DNA of 64,000 nt from Congeria kusceri (taxonomy: Eukaryota > Mollusca > Bivalvia > Myida > Dreissenidae). This document shows positions 25,584 through 33,254 of the stretch, piece by piece. Numbering within the stretch: position 1 is the first letter of the stretch; every line of letters begins with the position of its first letter. The notes under the pieces were generated by a model that was not told the origin of the DNA, ran no database searches, and was given only the letters and a program-made list of their open reading frames with translations. The position numbers and the translations under genes were made by a program. The stretch covers positions 677,501 to 741,500 of the forward strand of contig JAPFQT010000087.1 of the NCBI GenBank assembly GCA_027627225.1, read 5' to 3'.

Positions 25584-25631
25584 TTAGTTGCTGTGAAAAT
25601 GGAAATTGTCGATGTGGAGGGTTGCGCCATA
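25584..25631 (-). pseudogene. Separated 3' end of the Crypton-like recombinase gene (last 16 codons)
   Basis: On the minus strand, directly beyond the target duplication at the far side of the retrotransposon, an open stretch of 15 codons ends in TAA at 25584-25586. It continues, in frame, the codons that end at 36834 on the other side of the insertion, provided the duplicated GAAAT is counted once. The residues (YGATLHIDNFHFHSN) resemble the short hydrophobic/polar tails I recall on Crypton-type recombinase-like proteins. This shows that the host frame was open to its own stop before the insertion. Confidence 0.85.
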
Positions 25632-25636
25632 GAAAT
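25632..25636. other. Target-site duplication GAAAT (left)
   Basis: GAAAT at 25632-25636 matches GAAAT at 36834-36838 on the other side of the element. A 5-bp duplication is usual for Ty3/Gypsy integrases. Confidence 0.9.
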
Positions 25637-25826
25637 AAAGTAAAATGAATATCTCGTTAAGTCCCGCAAATAACTTTGTAACTCTTAGAACGTCTGAACG
25701 CTACGGATTCCCAACAGAACAGATCTCCCGCCAAACTGTGTCACGTGATGCGCTCGCGATATTACTCAATCGTAATATTCGCTATATAAACAAGGTCATA
25801 ACGTAGGAAATTCCTATTTCACAACA
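25637..25826 (-). repeat. 3' LTR (190 bp)
   Basis: Identical over 190 bp to 36644-36833 by eye. On the element's strand it begins TGTTGTGAAATAGG. It does not end in a clean CA but in ...CATTTTACTTT next to the target duplication, so the exact outer boundary could shift by a few bases. A TATA-like TTTATATAG (about 25791-25799 minus) and an E-box-like CACGTGA are visible. The LTR is short for a Gypsy element of this size. Confidence 0.93.
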
Positions 25827-25840
25827 CTCCTCCCCACTTT
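25827..25840 (-). other. Polypurine tract
   Basis: On the minus strand AAAGTGGGGAGGAG lies immediately upstream of the TGTTGTG start of the 3' LTR. This purine run is in the correct place to prime plus-strand DNA synthesis. Confidence 0.92.
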
Positions 25841-25927
25841 AACTGAAAGGTTTCCAGCCCGAGGTGGGAAAGATGCAATAGGACCCCCAACCCCCACATA
25901 CACGTACTTCTCACAGCCTTGCCATAC

Positions 25928-26223
25928 TTTGTTGAGCTACAAGCCCCAACAAAATCTCAGTCTTCCTCTGGAATCAGCGTTTCCTTTGTGAGCAACAAAG
26001 CCCAACAAATTCTTCTCATAAGCTGGATGATTTGTGAACAATAAGCCCAACAAATCCTTCCGTACCAACTGGATGATTTATCTAATCATTGAGCAAAAAA
26101 GCCCTAATGATTTATACTTGATCACTATCCTTGTGGAGCCAAGAAGCCCACACAAGTCTTTAACTGGTCGTTTAGTCATCAAAAACAAGGACTCCAGTTG
26201 TTGAACTACAAGCCCGAACAACT
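25928..26223 (-). repeat. Cluster of six family-A hairpins in the 3' untranslated region
   Basis: Stem arms on the + strand are 25928-25934/25947-25953 (7 bp), 25986-25990/26006-26010 (5 bp), 26030-26036/26050-26056 (7 bp), 26084-26090/26106-26112 (7 bp), 26130-26135/26151-26156 (6 bp) and 26196-26202/26217-26223 (7 bp). Most arm sequences differ from copy to copy, yet all are self-complementary. The enclosed 12-15 bases are conserved: on the sense (minus) strand GGGC, then U-rich, then GCUC or GUUC. The apex pairs through G-U in sense RNA, whereas the + strand would have A-C or C-A mismatches. This places the structure in the element's RNA. Confidence 0.85.
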
Positions 26224-26245
26224 TATTGATGGAACTGGAACAATG

Positions 26246-27910
26246 TTAAGCCCACAGTCCATACAGCCTCCTTGCATTTTCTGTGGTGGATGCCAACACT
26301 GCTTCCACAGACACGTTTCGACATTCAGCCACCCGCCTGGCCGCTCGATGCATCTGGTTCGGCGAGGACCATTTGTTGCCTGGCAGAGGGAAATAGGGCG
26401 CATCCGTCTCCAACAACAGACGACCTTCGTGAATGCTTCTCAAAGCATCCTGCTGGGACCTGTCAAACCTTTCGACTGCATTGGTAAAACCAAAGTGCGT
26501 CTCAGGAAAGACCTCCAGCCACTTCTCCACGACATAACCATCACCGGTAAAACAGTGCAGATGGATTCGCTGAGTGCGAGGCACTGACTTCATGCGATGC
26601 AACAGCAACATGAATGCTGCTGTGCTGTTATCCCCCTGCATGCCACGACAATGAATAACAAGCACATGCCGTTCTTTCAAGGATGGCAACAACCGGTCAA
26701 CCAACCGGAACTGATGGTGCCAATCCCTCTCCGGCTCAGTCAGGTCCAGCCCAATTTCTCCGAACCCAACCACTCGCTCCTTTCCGACCAGATGTTTAAA
26801 GTGACAAATCCAATCATCCAGTGTCTTTTTCGGCTGATTGGCCAGTCGAGGGTGAATCCCTACGGCAACGCCAATGGAAGACGGCAATCCAGCAAGATAG
26901 GTTACTGAAGGGAACGTAGCAGGATCACAGAACACCGCCACGGCGCCCTTCATAGAGACTCTCTGTTCAGCCTCCACCGGCCCGGCTTCCAGGACCTCCG
27001 AAATAGGGCCGCCGGTCCTTAGACCGATCCTTCTTGCTAACCTGTCAGGATGGAAGTGGCTATCCACTGCATCAGGCCCAACCGCCTCTGGAGCCTCCGC
27101 TCCCTTCACCCTGAACTCTTCCGGAGCACTAAAAGTGTTCCTCCAATAACTTCGCTCGTCTTCTTGCAGCGAAGCGGCCATCAGCAACAGCGCCTTCCAA
27201 TGCACCAGAGCTCCTGGACTGTTTGGGAGAGCCAATTCAAACACTGAAGGTACTGTGACCTGCAGGAACGCACACACACTTTCCATGGCTTGCGTTTGAG
27301 ATGCCGAGATCTCTGAATTCTCTGTGCCATCCAGAACCTTCTGCATGGACACGAACTCCACCAACTCATCCAGAGTGGCAACCCTGCCCAAAAACCACGT
27401 GGCCACCTGTCTAAGTGCCCGGACACGTCCCCGCACTATGACGTCTTCTGATGCAGGAAGCCTTTCGTCAAAAATTGACGGGATGTGGTGCAGAAATGCA
27501 TGCTTCTTCAAATAGCCTGTTGGCTCCACGCAACCTGGCACCGCACAAGGTCTATTCGATCTCCGGAGAGCATGCGTTGTAGCTGACTTTCCAGGAGCAT
27601 CGCCTTCCACCTTTCTACGTTTTCCCGGCACTGTGATAAGCAGGTCACCTTCCTGCCTATCCACCTTCCGGGAAACCAAACCTCCAGTTGGTGTGACCAT
27701 GGACTTCTTTGGCCGCTTTTTCTGCTCCGTAGGCGGACAAGGTAAATCCAGCCTACCTGTGGCAGGTCTTTCAAAATCTGTGAGCAAAGCATCCCCAACA
27801 GATTTCCCCGGCCTTGCTACCCCGGACATATCAGGTTGACTGCTTTCAGTGAGCAAAGAAGCCCTAACTGATTGCAGACCAACGGTCTTGCCTCCTCTCA
27901 AGAGCGACAT
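26246..27910 (-). CDS. ORF4: C2H2-like finger plus TatD-type metal-dependent hydrolase
   Basis: A 554-codon frame. Residues about 281-554 match the TatD family (TIM-barrel, Mg/Mn-dependent DNases of the amidohydrolase fold). Visible ligand motifs are DSHFHPD (H285, H287), GIHP at 351-354, GFGEIGLD (E385), VIHCRG (H420), HLHCFTG (H452) and LLLETDAPYF (D503). All expected metal ligands are present, so catalysis is possible. The N-terminal third has basic nuclear-localisation-like patches (KKRPKK near 64-69, GKRRK near 96-100) and a C-x4-C-x9-H-x3-H cluster at 122-141 that may bind zinc. The start codon overlaps the ORF3 stop by 13 bases in the -1 frame, so expression may use reinitiation or frameshifting. 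A nuclease acting on element DNA in the nucleus is my inference. Confidence 0.9.
   Translation of the reverse strand: MSLLRGGKTVGLQSVRASLLTESSQPDMSGVARPGKSVGDALLTDFERPATGRLDLPCPPTEQKKRPKKSMVTPTGGLVSRKVDRQEGDLLITVPGKRRKVEGDAPGKSATTHALRRSNRPCAVPGCVEPTGYLKKHAFLHHIPSIFDERLPASEDVIVRGRVRALRQVATWFLGRVATLDELVEFVSMQKVLDGTENSEISASQTQAMESVCAFLQVTVPSVFELALPNSPGALVHWKALLLMAASLQEDERSYWRNTFSAPEEFRVKGAEAPEAVGPDAVDSHFHPDRLARRIGLRTGGPISEVLEAGPVEAEQRVSMKGAVAVFCDPATFPSVTYLAGLPSSIGVAVGIHPRLANQPKKTLDDWICHFKHLVGKERVVGFGEIGLDLTEPERDWHHQFRLVDRLLPSLKERHVLVIHCRGMQGDNSTAAFMLLLHRMKSVPRTQRIHLHCFTGDGYVVEKWLEVFPETHFGFTNAVERFDRSQQDALRSIHEGRLLLETDAPYFPLPGNKWSSPNQMHRAARRVAECRNVSVEAVLASTTENARRLYGLWA
27774..27871 (-). repeat. 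Two family-A hairpins at the start of ORF4
   Basis: Arms at 27774-27781/27798-27805 (8 bp) enclose GAGCAAAGCATCCCCA. Arms at 27846-27850/27867-27871 (5 bp, plus an outer TGC/GCA pair) enclose GAGCAAAGAAGCCCTA. Both lie inside the weakly conserved N-terminal coding part of ORF4. They are translated as ordinary linker residues. Confidence 0.75.
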
Positions 27911-28518
27911 TGCTCCTGAACCGATCGGTTTACCGGTTGTTGGGCAATAGGCCTCAACAACCCTCGACCCACACCTCCCGGATACAGCCTCCCTGGACTT
28001 TCCTCGGACCGCTCTTTTCCTGACAAGGAAGACACCGGACTCTCCAGCAGCTTGCCTGGATCTAAGCCCAAATCCATCTCCTCCTCGGTCCCGTACGCCA
28101 ACAAACGTGCTTCGTCCAGTTCCGCATCCTCCTCTCCGACCATCTCCTGGTCCAACCTGATATCCCGGGTGCTTTTGCTCGGGTCATAGCTCCCCTGATC
28201 TTTTGGAGCTTTCCGCTGTGGCAATGTCCACACATTGTCACATATCCACGGTCTCGAGTAAGCTTGGTAGAGATCCAGGCTAGAAGCCAACTTTCTCAAC
28301 CAATTCTTACTGGTCTGCTTCACCCTATTTGTTGAAGCCTCATCTTGTATCTTTCTCTTGGCCAATGCCACCATTTCCAAGAGCAACTCCTGCGCCAGAA
28401 ATCGCTCCGATTCCGCCAAAACCACCAACTCCTTGGCAAACCGGTCGGAATTTGGATGGAGCCTGCCTTCCGCTAGGAGTTCCCGAACATCCTTCGCCAC
28501 CTTATCGGCTTCGGCCAT
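27898..28518 (-). CDS. ORF3: acidic protein of unknown function (206 aa)
   Basis: The first ATG after a strong splice acceptor, 27 bases past the pol stop and in a different frame. Residues 1-75 are predicted mostly helical (AEADKVAKDVRELLAEG, then FLAQELLLEMVALAKRKI), with regular heptad-like spacing of L, V and A. Residues 100-165 are acidic and low-complexity (EEDAELDEARLL, TEEEMDLGLD). I see no signal peptide or membrane segment, so it does not look like an envelope protein despite its env-like position. I recognise no domain. Its coupling to ORF4 by a 13-base overlap suggests a joint role, perhaps as an adaptor for the hydrolase (inference). Confidence 0.75.
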   Translation of the reverse strand: MAEADKVAKDVRELLAEGRLHPNSDRFAKELVVLAESERFLAQELLLEMVALAKRKIQDEASTNRVKQTSKNWLRKLASSLDLYQAYSRPWICDNVWTLPQRKAPKDQGSYDPSKSTRDIRLDQEMVGEEDAELDEARLLAYGTEEEMDLGLDPGKLLESPVSSLSGKERSEESPGRLYPGGVGRGLLRPIAQQPVNRSVQEQCRS

Positions 28519-28519
28519 T

Positions 28520-28543
28520 CCTAAAACAGAGGAAAATAATACA
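28520..28543 (-). promoter_or_regulatory. Putative 3' splice acceptor in front of ORF3
   Basis: On the minus strand a pyrimidine-rich run (TATTATTTTCCTCTGTTTTAG) ends in AG at 28521-28522, two bases before the ORF3 ATG. It lies right after the pol stop. A spliced subgenomic RNA, as used for retroviral env, would bring ORF3 close to the cap. Candidate donors in the leader are AAAAG/GTAAAC (GT at 35552-35553) and TGTAAG/GTAATC (GT at 35808-35809). Confidence 0.6.
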
Positions 28544-28544
28544 A

Positions 28545-31500
28545 TTATTTATCCCCCTTACACACGGTACATCTGTACTTGTCTATGTCCAGTGCGTCAG
28601 TCGGTGACACATTTACACACGATCCATGGTACCAGGTATCACAGAAATCACACTGGATCATAAACCGTCCGCCCCATGGCTCACGACACAGACAATGAAG
28701 ATCTTCATCAGCACCCTCAGGGGTTGAATTCACATCTGAAACTCGACCCTTCTCCTGAGTAACCCAAGCAGGCAACTTGCGATCCCTGCATGGCATCATC
28801 CTGTCGTGGTTCACTACCAGCACCGAATTTCTGGTCTTCACACGATAAAGGTACGCTGACAGCTTCTTGATAATCACTGCCGGCCCTTTCCATGGCGAAC
28901 ACAACTTTCGACATTTGCATTTCAGTACCGCAGTATCCAGTAAATACACCACATCACCTTCTGCATACGGCCTTTGCAGCACCCGGAGATCATAATTCCG
29001 CTTCATGCGCTTCATAGAAGTCTTCAAAGTGCCCCTAGCTGCCTCGTGTGCTTTCTGAATCTTTTCCACCAGATTCGAAACATAGTCTTCATTGTCTCCA
29101 CACTTTTCGGCCTTGTTCGGAAACATCAATTGGGCAGGGGTATTCACTTCTCTCCCCAACATTAACATGTTTGGAGTAAAACCAGTACTTCTATTGACTG
29201 AAGCCCTGATTGCACCTGCAATCTGCTGGATATTCTCATCCCACTTGTCATGTGCTTTCCCTATGAAGCACCGCACTGCATCCATGAGAGTTCTATTAAA
29301 ACGCTCAACTTGCCCATTCGCAGAAGGTCTGTATGGCGTCGTCCGAGACTTATGGATATGGAGTGCCTTGCATACAGCCTGGAACAAGTTACTCTCGAAA
29401 TTCCGGCCCTGATCCGAAAACATTTGGAACGGATATCCAAACCGAGAGAAAAACGTGTCGATTGCTGCTTTTGCGGTTACCTCTGCTTTTTGAGAAGGCA
29501 GTGGTACACACTCCACCCACTTCGTAAACTGGTCGACCATCATCAAACAATGTTCATTTCCCTGTGCAGTTCTCGGCAATGGTCCCAGAAAATCAATATG
29601 CACACGTTCCATTGGTGCACCTGCTTGATATTCTGTCAGTGGCACTCTACCATAGAGCTTATTCTTCTTGTTACGGTTACACACGTCACAAGTAAGTACA
29701 TAGTTTTGCACGTCCCTCGAAAGATGATACCAAAAGAATTTCTCTTTTAACTTTGCCTTTGTCCTGGCAACACCTTGGTGACCCGATGAAGGGATATCAT
29801 GATGAAGTTCAATCACAGTAGTTTTAAGGCTCCCCGGAATAACCAATTCCAAATCACCGGAGCCTTCCTTTAACTTGAATATCACTCCATCAACCAGTTT
29901 AAAGCACTCTCTATTAATCCAGAAAAACTTTACCTCTGGACTTGCAATAAACAACCGCCCCTCATCTGGCTCCAAGCCCTCCTTAAGCCAATCCCGAAGG
30001 AACTTAAGATCATCATCTTCTTCTTGTGCCTTTTCAAGCTCTTCATAGGTAAAACCCCAACACTGCATTTTGTCCCTATCTGTCACATCCGACACAAACA
30101 CAGAACACGCACAGACTTCTTCACACACAAGTGAAACACTAAAACTAGGATCACTTTCTGCTGGACCCTCCACTTTGATGGTTGACACTCTGTTTTGACC
30201 CAGTTGTCCGGAACAAGAAAGCCCACTCTTACAACTGGCGTCACTGCAACCTAAAGTATGACCAGCGGAACAAGAAAGCCCTACTGTCTGACAATCACTT
30301 TTTGGTTGCCTTGTTTCCGTCTGTTCCCCTCCGGGATCCCAGACAAAGTTGACATCCAGTATAAATGGACATCCACGGCCTTCAGGGGATAAAGGAAACC
30401 CGCCTGAAGCCGCATTGATCTCGGGGAGTAAAGGAAACCCTCCCAAGGTCCATCTTTCAGTTTCACCTTGCACAGTATTCACCTCTCGGTCTTCTGTCAT
30501 GGCAATGGACTTGTCTTCAACAGAAACAGCATCTTCTGGAGAAACTTCCAGCTGTCGCCCATCTGACAGACCCACCGCTTCATCGACTTCATTTGTGAAC
30601 TGGCTCCACTGTTTATCAGCCCGAACGCAAAAATCACAACCCCCACAAGGCAAGTCACCTGGCTTAACTCCAGCCACATACGATGGACAAAACGTCAAGC
30701 TGTCCGGAACACGTGAAAGTCCATCAGCGTTTCCATGCTTGGCCCCTGATCTGTGCTTTACCACCATGTGGTATTGCGACAGTTCCTCCATCCACCGCGC
30801 CAACTGTCCTTGTGGATCCTTGAAGCGTAACAACCATGTTAAACTGGAATGGTCAGTCCTCACCGTAAACGGTCTTCCCAAGAGGTAATACTTGAACTGT
30901 CTGGTGAAACGAACAATTGCAAGCAATTCTTTCCGAGTCGTACAGTACTTTCTTTGATCTGGTGTCAAGGCGAAGCTGCTATAAGCAATAACCTTCTCTT
31001 GACCCTCCTGTACTTGACTCAGCACACCCCCAATGCCAACATCTGAAGCGTCTGTATCCAAAATGAATGGATCCTTGTTGTTTGGGAGAGCAAGAACCGG
31101 CGGTTCAACCAAAGCCCGTCTCAAAGCTTCAAATGCTCTATGTTCTTCAGCGCCCCAGCGGAACTGGTTCTTGCCAGTCAATGCATACAACGGCACTGCG
31201 AGATCGGCAAACCCCTTCACAAACGACCTGTGATAGTTCACAAAGCCCAGAAACCGCTGCACATCTTTCGAACACTTTGGCACTGGCCACTCTTCCACAG
31301 TCATGGTGTCCTTTGAAGCCATGGCAATTTGGTTGCCACTCACTATTCTTCCAAGAAACTCTACTTTTTGCTGGAAAAACAGGCACTTCTTAGGCTTGAG
31401 CTTCAAACCATGTCGTCTGAACCGACTTAACGATTCCCTCAAATTGTTCAAATGGTCCTTGAACGACCTTCCCATCACCAGGATATCGTCCAAAAACGCC

Positions 31501-33254
31501 AAGACTGTCTTCCAGGTCAGCCCTCTCAACACCAGGTTCACAACCCGACTGAACGTAGCAGGTGCATTTGTCAGTCCAAAACCCATCCGCACGTGTTCAA
31601 AAAGGCCGTACTTTGTAATGAAAGCAGTCTTCTTGCGGTCTTCTTCATTGACCTTCACTTGCCAATACGCTGAATTAGCATCAAGTTTAGAAAACCAGAC
31701 ATGCCCTGACAGCGTATCCAAGCAATCTTCCACTAACGGCAGTGGAAAAGTGTCTTTCACGGTCACATTGTTCAATGCACGATAGTCAATGCACCAGCGA
31801 ACTGTACCATCGCGCTTCCGTATCAACACTGGTGCTGATGCCCATTCACTTGTGGACTCCTGTATCACACCAGCATCTAACATTCTCTTCAGGTGCGCTT
31901 CCTCTTCACCAGCAAAGCACGCAGGAGTCCTCCGAATCCTCTGCTTAACTGGCTTGGCATTCCCGGTATCAATGGAATGTTCAATGTCATTGAAATTTCC
32001 AAGATCCAATTCATCTTTGGCAAACACATCCTGGAAATCACACAACAGTTCCGCCAATTCTCGACACTGTTCCTCATTCAAGCCAGCAATTGACCTTTGG
32101 TACACCTCCTGCAAATGGCTAGGCACCTCCACTTTTTCACCTTCACTCTGGTTGTGACACTGTTCACTTTCACTCACTGCAGAGCACTTCACATCGGAAG
32201 AATGTTCACACATGGAATCATCCTCCAGAACCTCGCAGCACTCATATGCATTCCCCATGATGGAGCCTTTCTTCAAAACATGGTAGTTCTCTGTAGGGTT
32301 TATAAAACACACAACAGGACAATCACCACCATGCCTTACTACCCTAGGCACGACCAACTTCATATCTTTCTTTGGTTCAACGAAATAGTCCTTCATTTGA
32401 ACACTCATGGCACACTTTAGTCTAACCACAGAATTGGGTGGTACTATTGTCCTTTTTACAATAGTTACTCTAGAAACCACTGGTTGGCCTTCCTTGTAAC
32501 TTGTGTTAAGTGGAACATGTTCATTGTTGATAACAAGTGTGTCAGATTTGAGATCTAACAACACTCCCAAATGCCGAAGAAGGTCATGTCCCAACAGCAT
32601 CGCATCACTGATTGGTGCCACATACAACCGTTCTTTGAAAGTTTGGCTGCCTATCTTCATGGTAACTGGGTGAACAATAAAGCCCGCCAACACAGTACCA
32701 TCGGCCATCTTCATATTTACATCTTTTACTTTTCCAGGTTTGCGCACAAACTTTTCATACACTGCCATCGACAGGATACTTATTTCAGCCCCAGAATCTA
32801 TTCGCGCGACTATGGGCACGCCCTTCACCTCCATGGAGACTGAAGAAGAACCAGCTCGAACCACATTAACAGAGACCATGTTTTCCTGAGGACTAGAAGT
32901 CACTGAATCAGGACAAACTGTCTTGTTCACTGGCGCTGCGGCTGACACTACGTCAGCTTCCTCTGAAGACATCTCTTTGACATCCAGAACTGAACTACAA
33001 GCTCTAGGAACTGAATGTACACAAGAAGAGCAATAAGCCACTTCATCAAGAGATTCTTCCTTATTACTGTCCACCGGCACTGGAGAAGAAACACTCACAT
33101 CACCATTGTCCTGTGCACTCTGGTCAAAACTATAAGCCCTTGAAACAGAGTGTACTTTGGTCTGTTGGCCGTTTACTTCCTTGGGCGGACTGGGTTGGCC
33201 ACTGCCGTCTGCCCTTTGGAGTTTAAAGGACTCTTGCCATTTCCCGACTTTCCT
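28545..33254 (-). CDS. pol: pol: protease, reverse transcriptase, RNase H, integrase and C-terminal PHD finger
   Basis: The frame is open from 33254, overlaps the end of gag by about 80 bases and lies in the -1 frame relative to gag. Counting residues from the GTG at 33098, the order is protease with DSG at 101-103 and LLGHD at 168-172; reverse transcriptase with FSKLDANSAYWQ (D473) and FLDDIL (D537, D538); RNase H with D681 or D683, E724 and D749; a ~200-residue Cys-, Gly- and Pro-rich linker (800-1010); integrase with HHCC (H1100, H1107, C1137, C1140), catalytic D1169, D1229 and E1265, and a GPY/F-like stretch at 1401-1421. The last 50 residues form a Cys4-His-Cys3 PHD finger. There is no internal stop. 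It should be made as a Gag-Pol fusion. Confidence 0.95.
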   Translation of the reverse strand, partial: RKVGKWQESFKLQRADGSGQPSPPKEVNGQQTKVHSVSRAYSFDQSAQDNGDVSVSSPVPVDSNKEESLDEVAYCSSCVHSVPRACSSVLDVKEMSSEEADVVSAAAPVNKTVCPDSVTSSPQENMVSVNVVRAGSSSVSMEVKGVPIVARIDSGAEISILSMAVYEKFVRKPGKVKDVNMKMADGTVLAGFIVHPVTMKIGSQTFKERLYVAPISDAMLLGHDLLRHLGVLLDLKSDTLVINNEHVPLNTSYKEGQPVVSRVTIVKRTIVPPNSVVRLKCAMSVQMKDYFVEPKKDMKLVVPRVVRHGGDCPVVCFINPTENYHVLKKGSIMGNAYECCEVLEDDSMCEHSSDVKCSAVSESEQCHNQSEGEKVEVPSHLQEVYQRSIAGLNEEQCRELAELLCDFQDVFAKDELDLGNFNDIEHSIDTGNAKPVKQRIRRTPACFAGEEEAHLKRMLDAGVIQESTSEWASAPVLIRKRDGTVRWCIDYRALNNVTVKDTFPLPLVEDCLDTLSGHVWFSKLDANSAYWQVKVNEEDRKKTAFITKYGLFEHVRMGFGLTNAPATFSRVVNLVLRGLTWKTVLAFLDDILVMGRSFKDHLNNLRESLSRFRRHGLKLKPKKCLFFQQKVEFLGRIVSGNQIAMASKDTMTVEEWPVPKCSKDVQRFLGFVNYHRSFVKGFADLAVPLYALTGKNQFRWGAEEHRAFEALRRALVEPPVLALPNNKDPFILDTDASDVGIGGVLSQVQEGQEKVIAYSSFALTPDQRKYCTTRKELLAIVRFTRQFKYYLLGRPFTVRTDHSSLTWLLRFKDPQGQLARWMEELSQYHMVVKHRSGAKHGNADGLSRVPDSLTFCPSYVAGVKPGDLPCGGCDFCVRADKQWSQFTNEVDEAVGLSDGRQLEVSPEDAVSVEDKSIAMTEDREVNTVQGETERWTLGGFPLLPEINAASGGFPLSPEGRGCPFILDVNFVWDPGGEQTETRQPKSDCQTVGLSCSAGHTLGCSDASCKSGLSCSGQLGQNRVSTIKVEGPAESDPSFSVSLVCEEVCACSVFVSDVTDRDKMQCWGFTYEELEKAQEEDDDLKFLRDWLKEGLEPDEGRLFIASPEVKFFWINRECFKLVDGVIFKLKEGSGDLELVIPGSLKTTVIELHHDIPSSGHQGVARTKAKLKEKFFWYHLSRDVQNYVLTCDVCNRNKKNKLYGRVPLTEYQAGAPMERVHIDFLGPLPRTAQGNEHCLMMVDQFTKWVECVPLPSQKAEVTAKAAIDTFFSRFGYPFQMFSDQGRNFESNLFQAVCKALHIHKSRTTPYRPSANGQVERFNRTLMDAVRCFIGKAHDKWDENIQQIAGAIRASVNRSTGFTPNMLMLGREVNTPAQLMFPNKAEKCGDNEDYVSNLVEKIQKAHEAARGTLKTSMKRMKRNYDLRVLQRPYAEGDVVYLLDTAVLKCKCRKLCSPWKGPAVIIKKLSAYLYRVKTRNSVLVVNHDRMMPCRDRKLPAWVTQEKGRVSDVNSTPEGADEDLHCLCREPWGGRFMIQCDFCDTWYHGSCVNVSPTDALDIDKYRCTVCKGDK
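28551..28700 (-). other. PHD finger at the C-terminus of Pol
   Basis: Pol residues 1467-1514 contain C1469, C1471, C1483, C1486, H1491, C1494, C1510 and C1513, the exact Cys4-His-Cys3 spacing of a PHD finger. The segment FMIQCDFCDTWYHGSCV has the Trp before Tyr-His found in PHD fingers that read trimethylated H3K4, and W1475 and F1479 could complete an aromatic cage. It sits where chromoviruses carry a chromodomain, so a chromatin-targeting role for integration is the natural inference. Confidence 0.9.
30200..30447 (-). repeat. Four family-A hairpins in the RNase H-integrase linker of pol
   Basis: Arms at 30200-30207/30231-30238 (8 bp), 30263-30265/30284-30286 (only 3 bp, weak), 30380-30386/30403-30409 (7 bp) and 30420-30426/30441-30447 (7 bp with one mismatch). 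The first two enclose GAACAAGAAAGCCC. The last two enclose a variant, GGATAAAGGAAACCC and AGTAAAGGAAACCC. In the protein these appear as repeated GLSCSG/GLSCSA and GGFPLLPE/GGFPLSPE, which explains the odd repetition in the linker. Confidence 0.7.
32661..32699 (-). repeat. Family-A hairpin in the protease coding region
   Basis: GGTAACTG (32661-32668) pairs with CAGTACC (32693-32699) with one bulged base. The enclosed part contains GAACAATAAAGCCCG, the family-A apex. It lies between the protease DSG and the LLGHD motif. Confidence 0.55.
33025..33143 (-). repeat. Two short family-A hairpins near the pol start
   Basis: GAAG/CTTC (33025-33028/33041-33044) encloses AGCAATAAGCCA. TCAA/TTGA (33124-33127/33140-33143) encloses AACTATAAGCCC. 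The stems are only 4 bp, so these are weaker members judged mainly by the apex sequence. Confidence 0.5.

Noticed and set aside
26198..26587. Plus-strand frame of 129 codons inside the element
   Set aside because: It is the antisense shadow of the TatD domain. The same applies to the + strand frames at 29250-29750 and 30349-30888 over pol.
27898..28518. ORF3 as an envelope protein
   Set aside because: It has no signal peptide, transmembrane segment or cysteine-rich ectodomain; it is acidic and soluble-looking.
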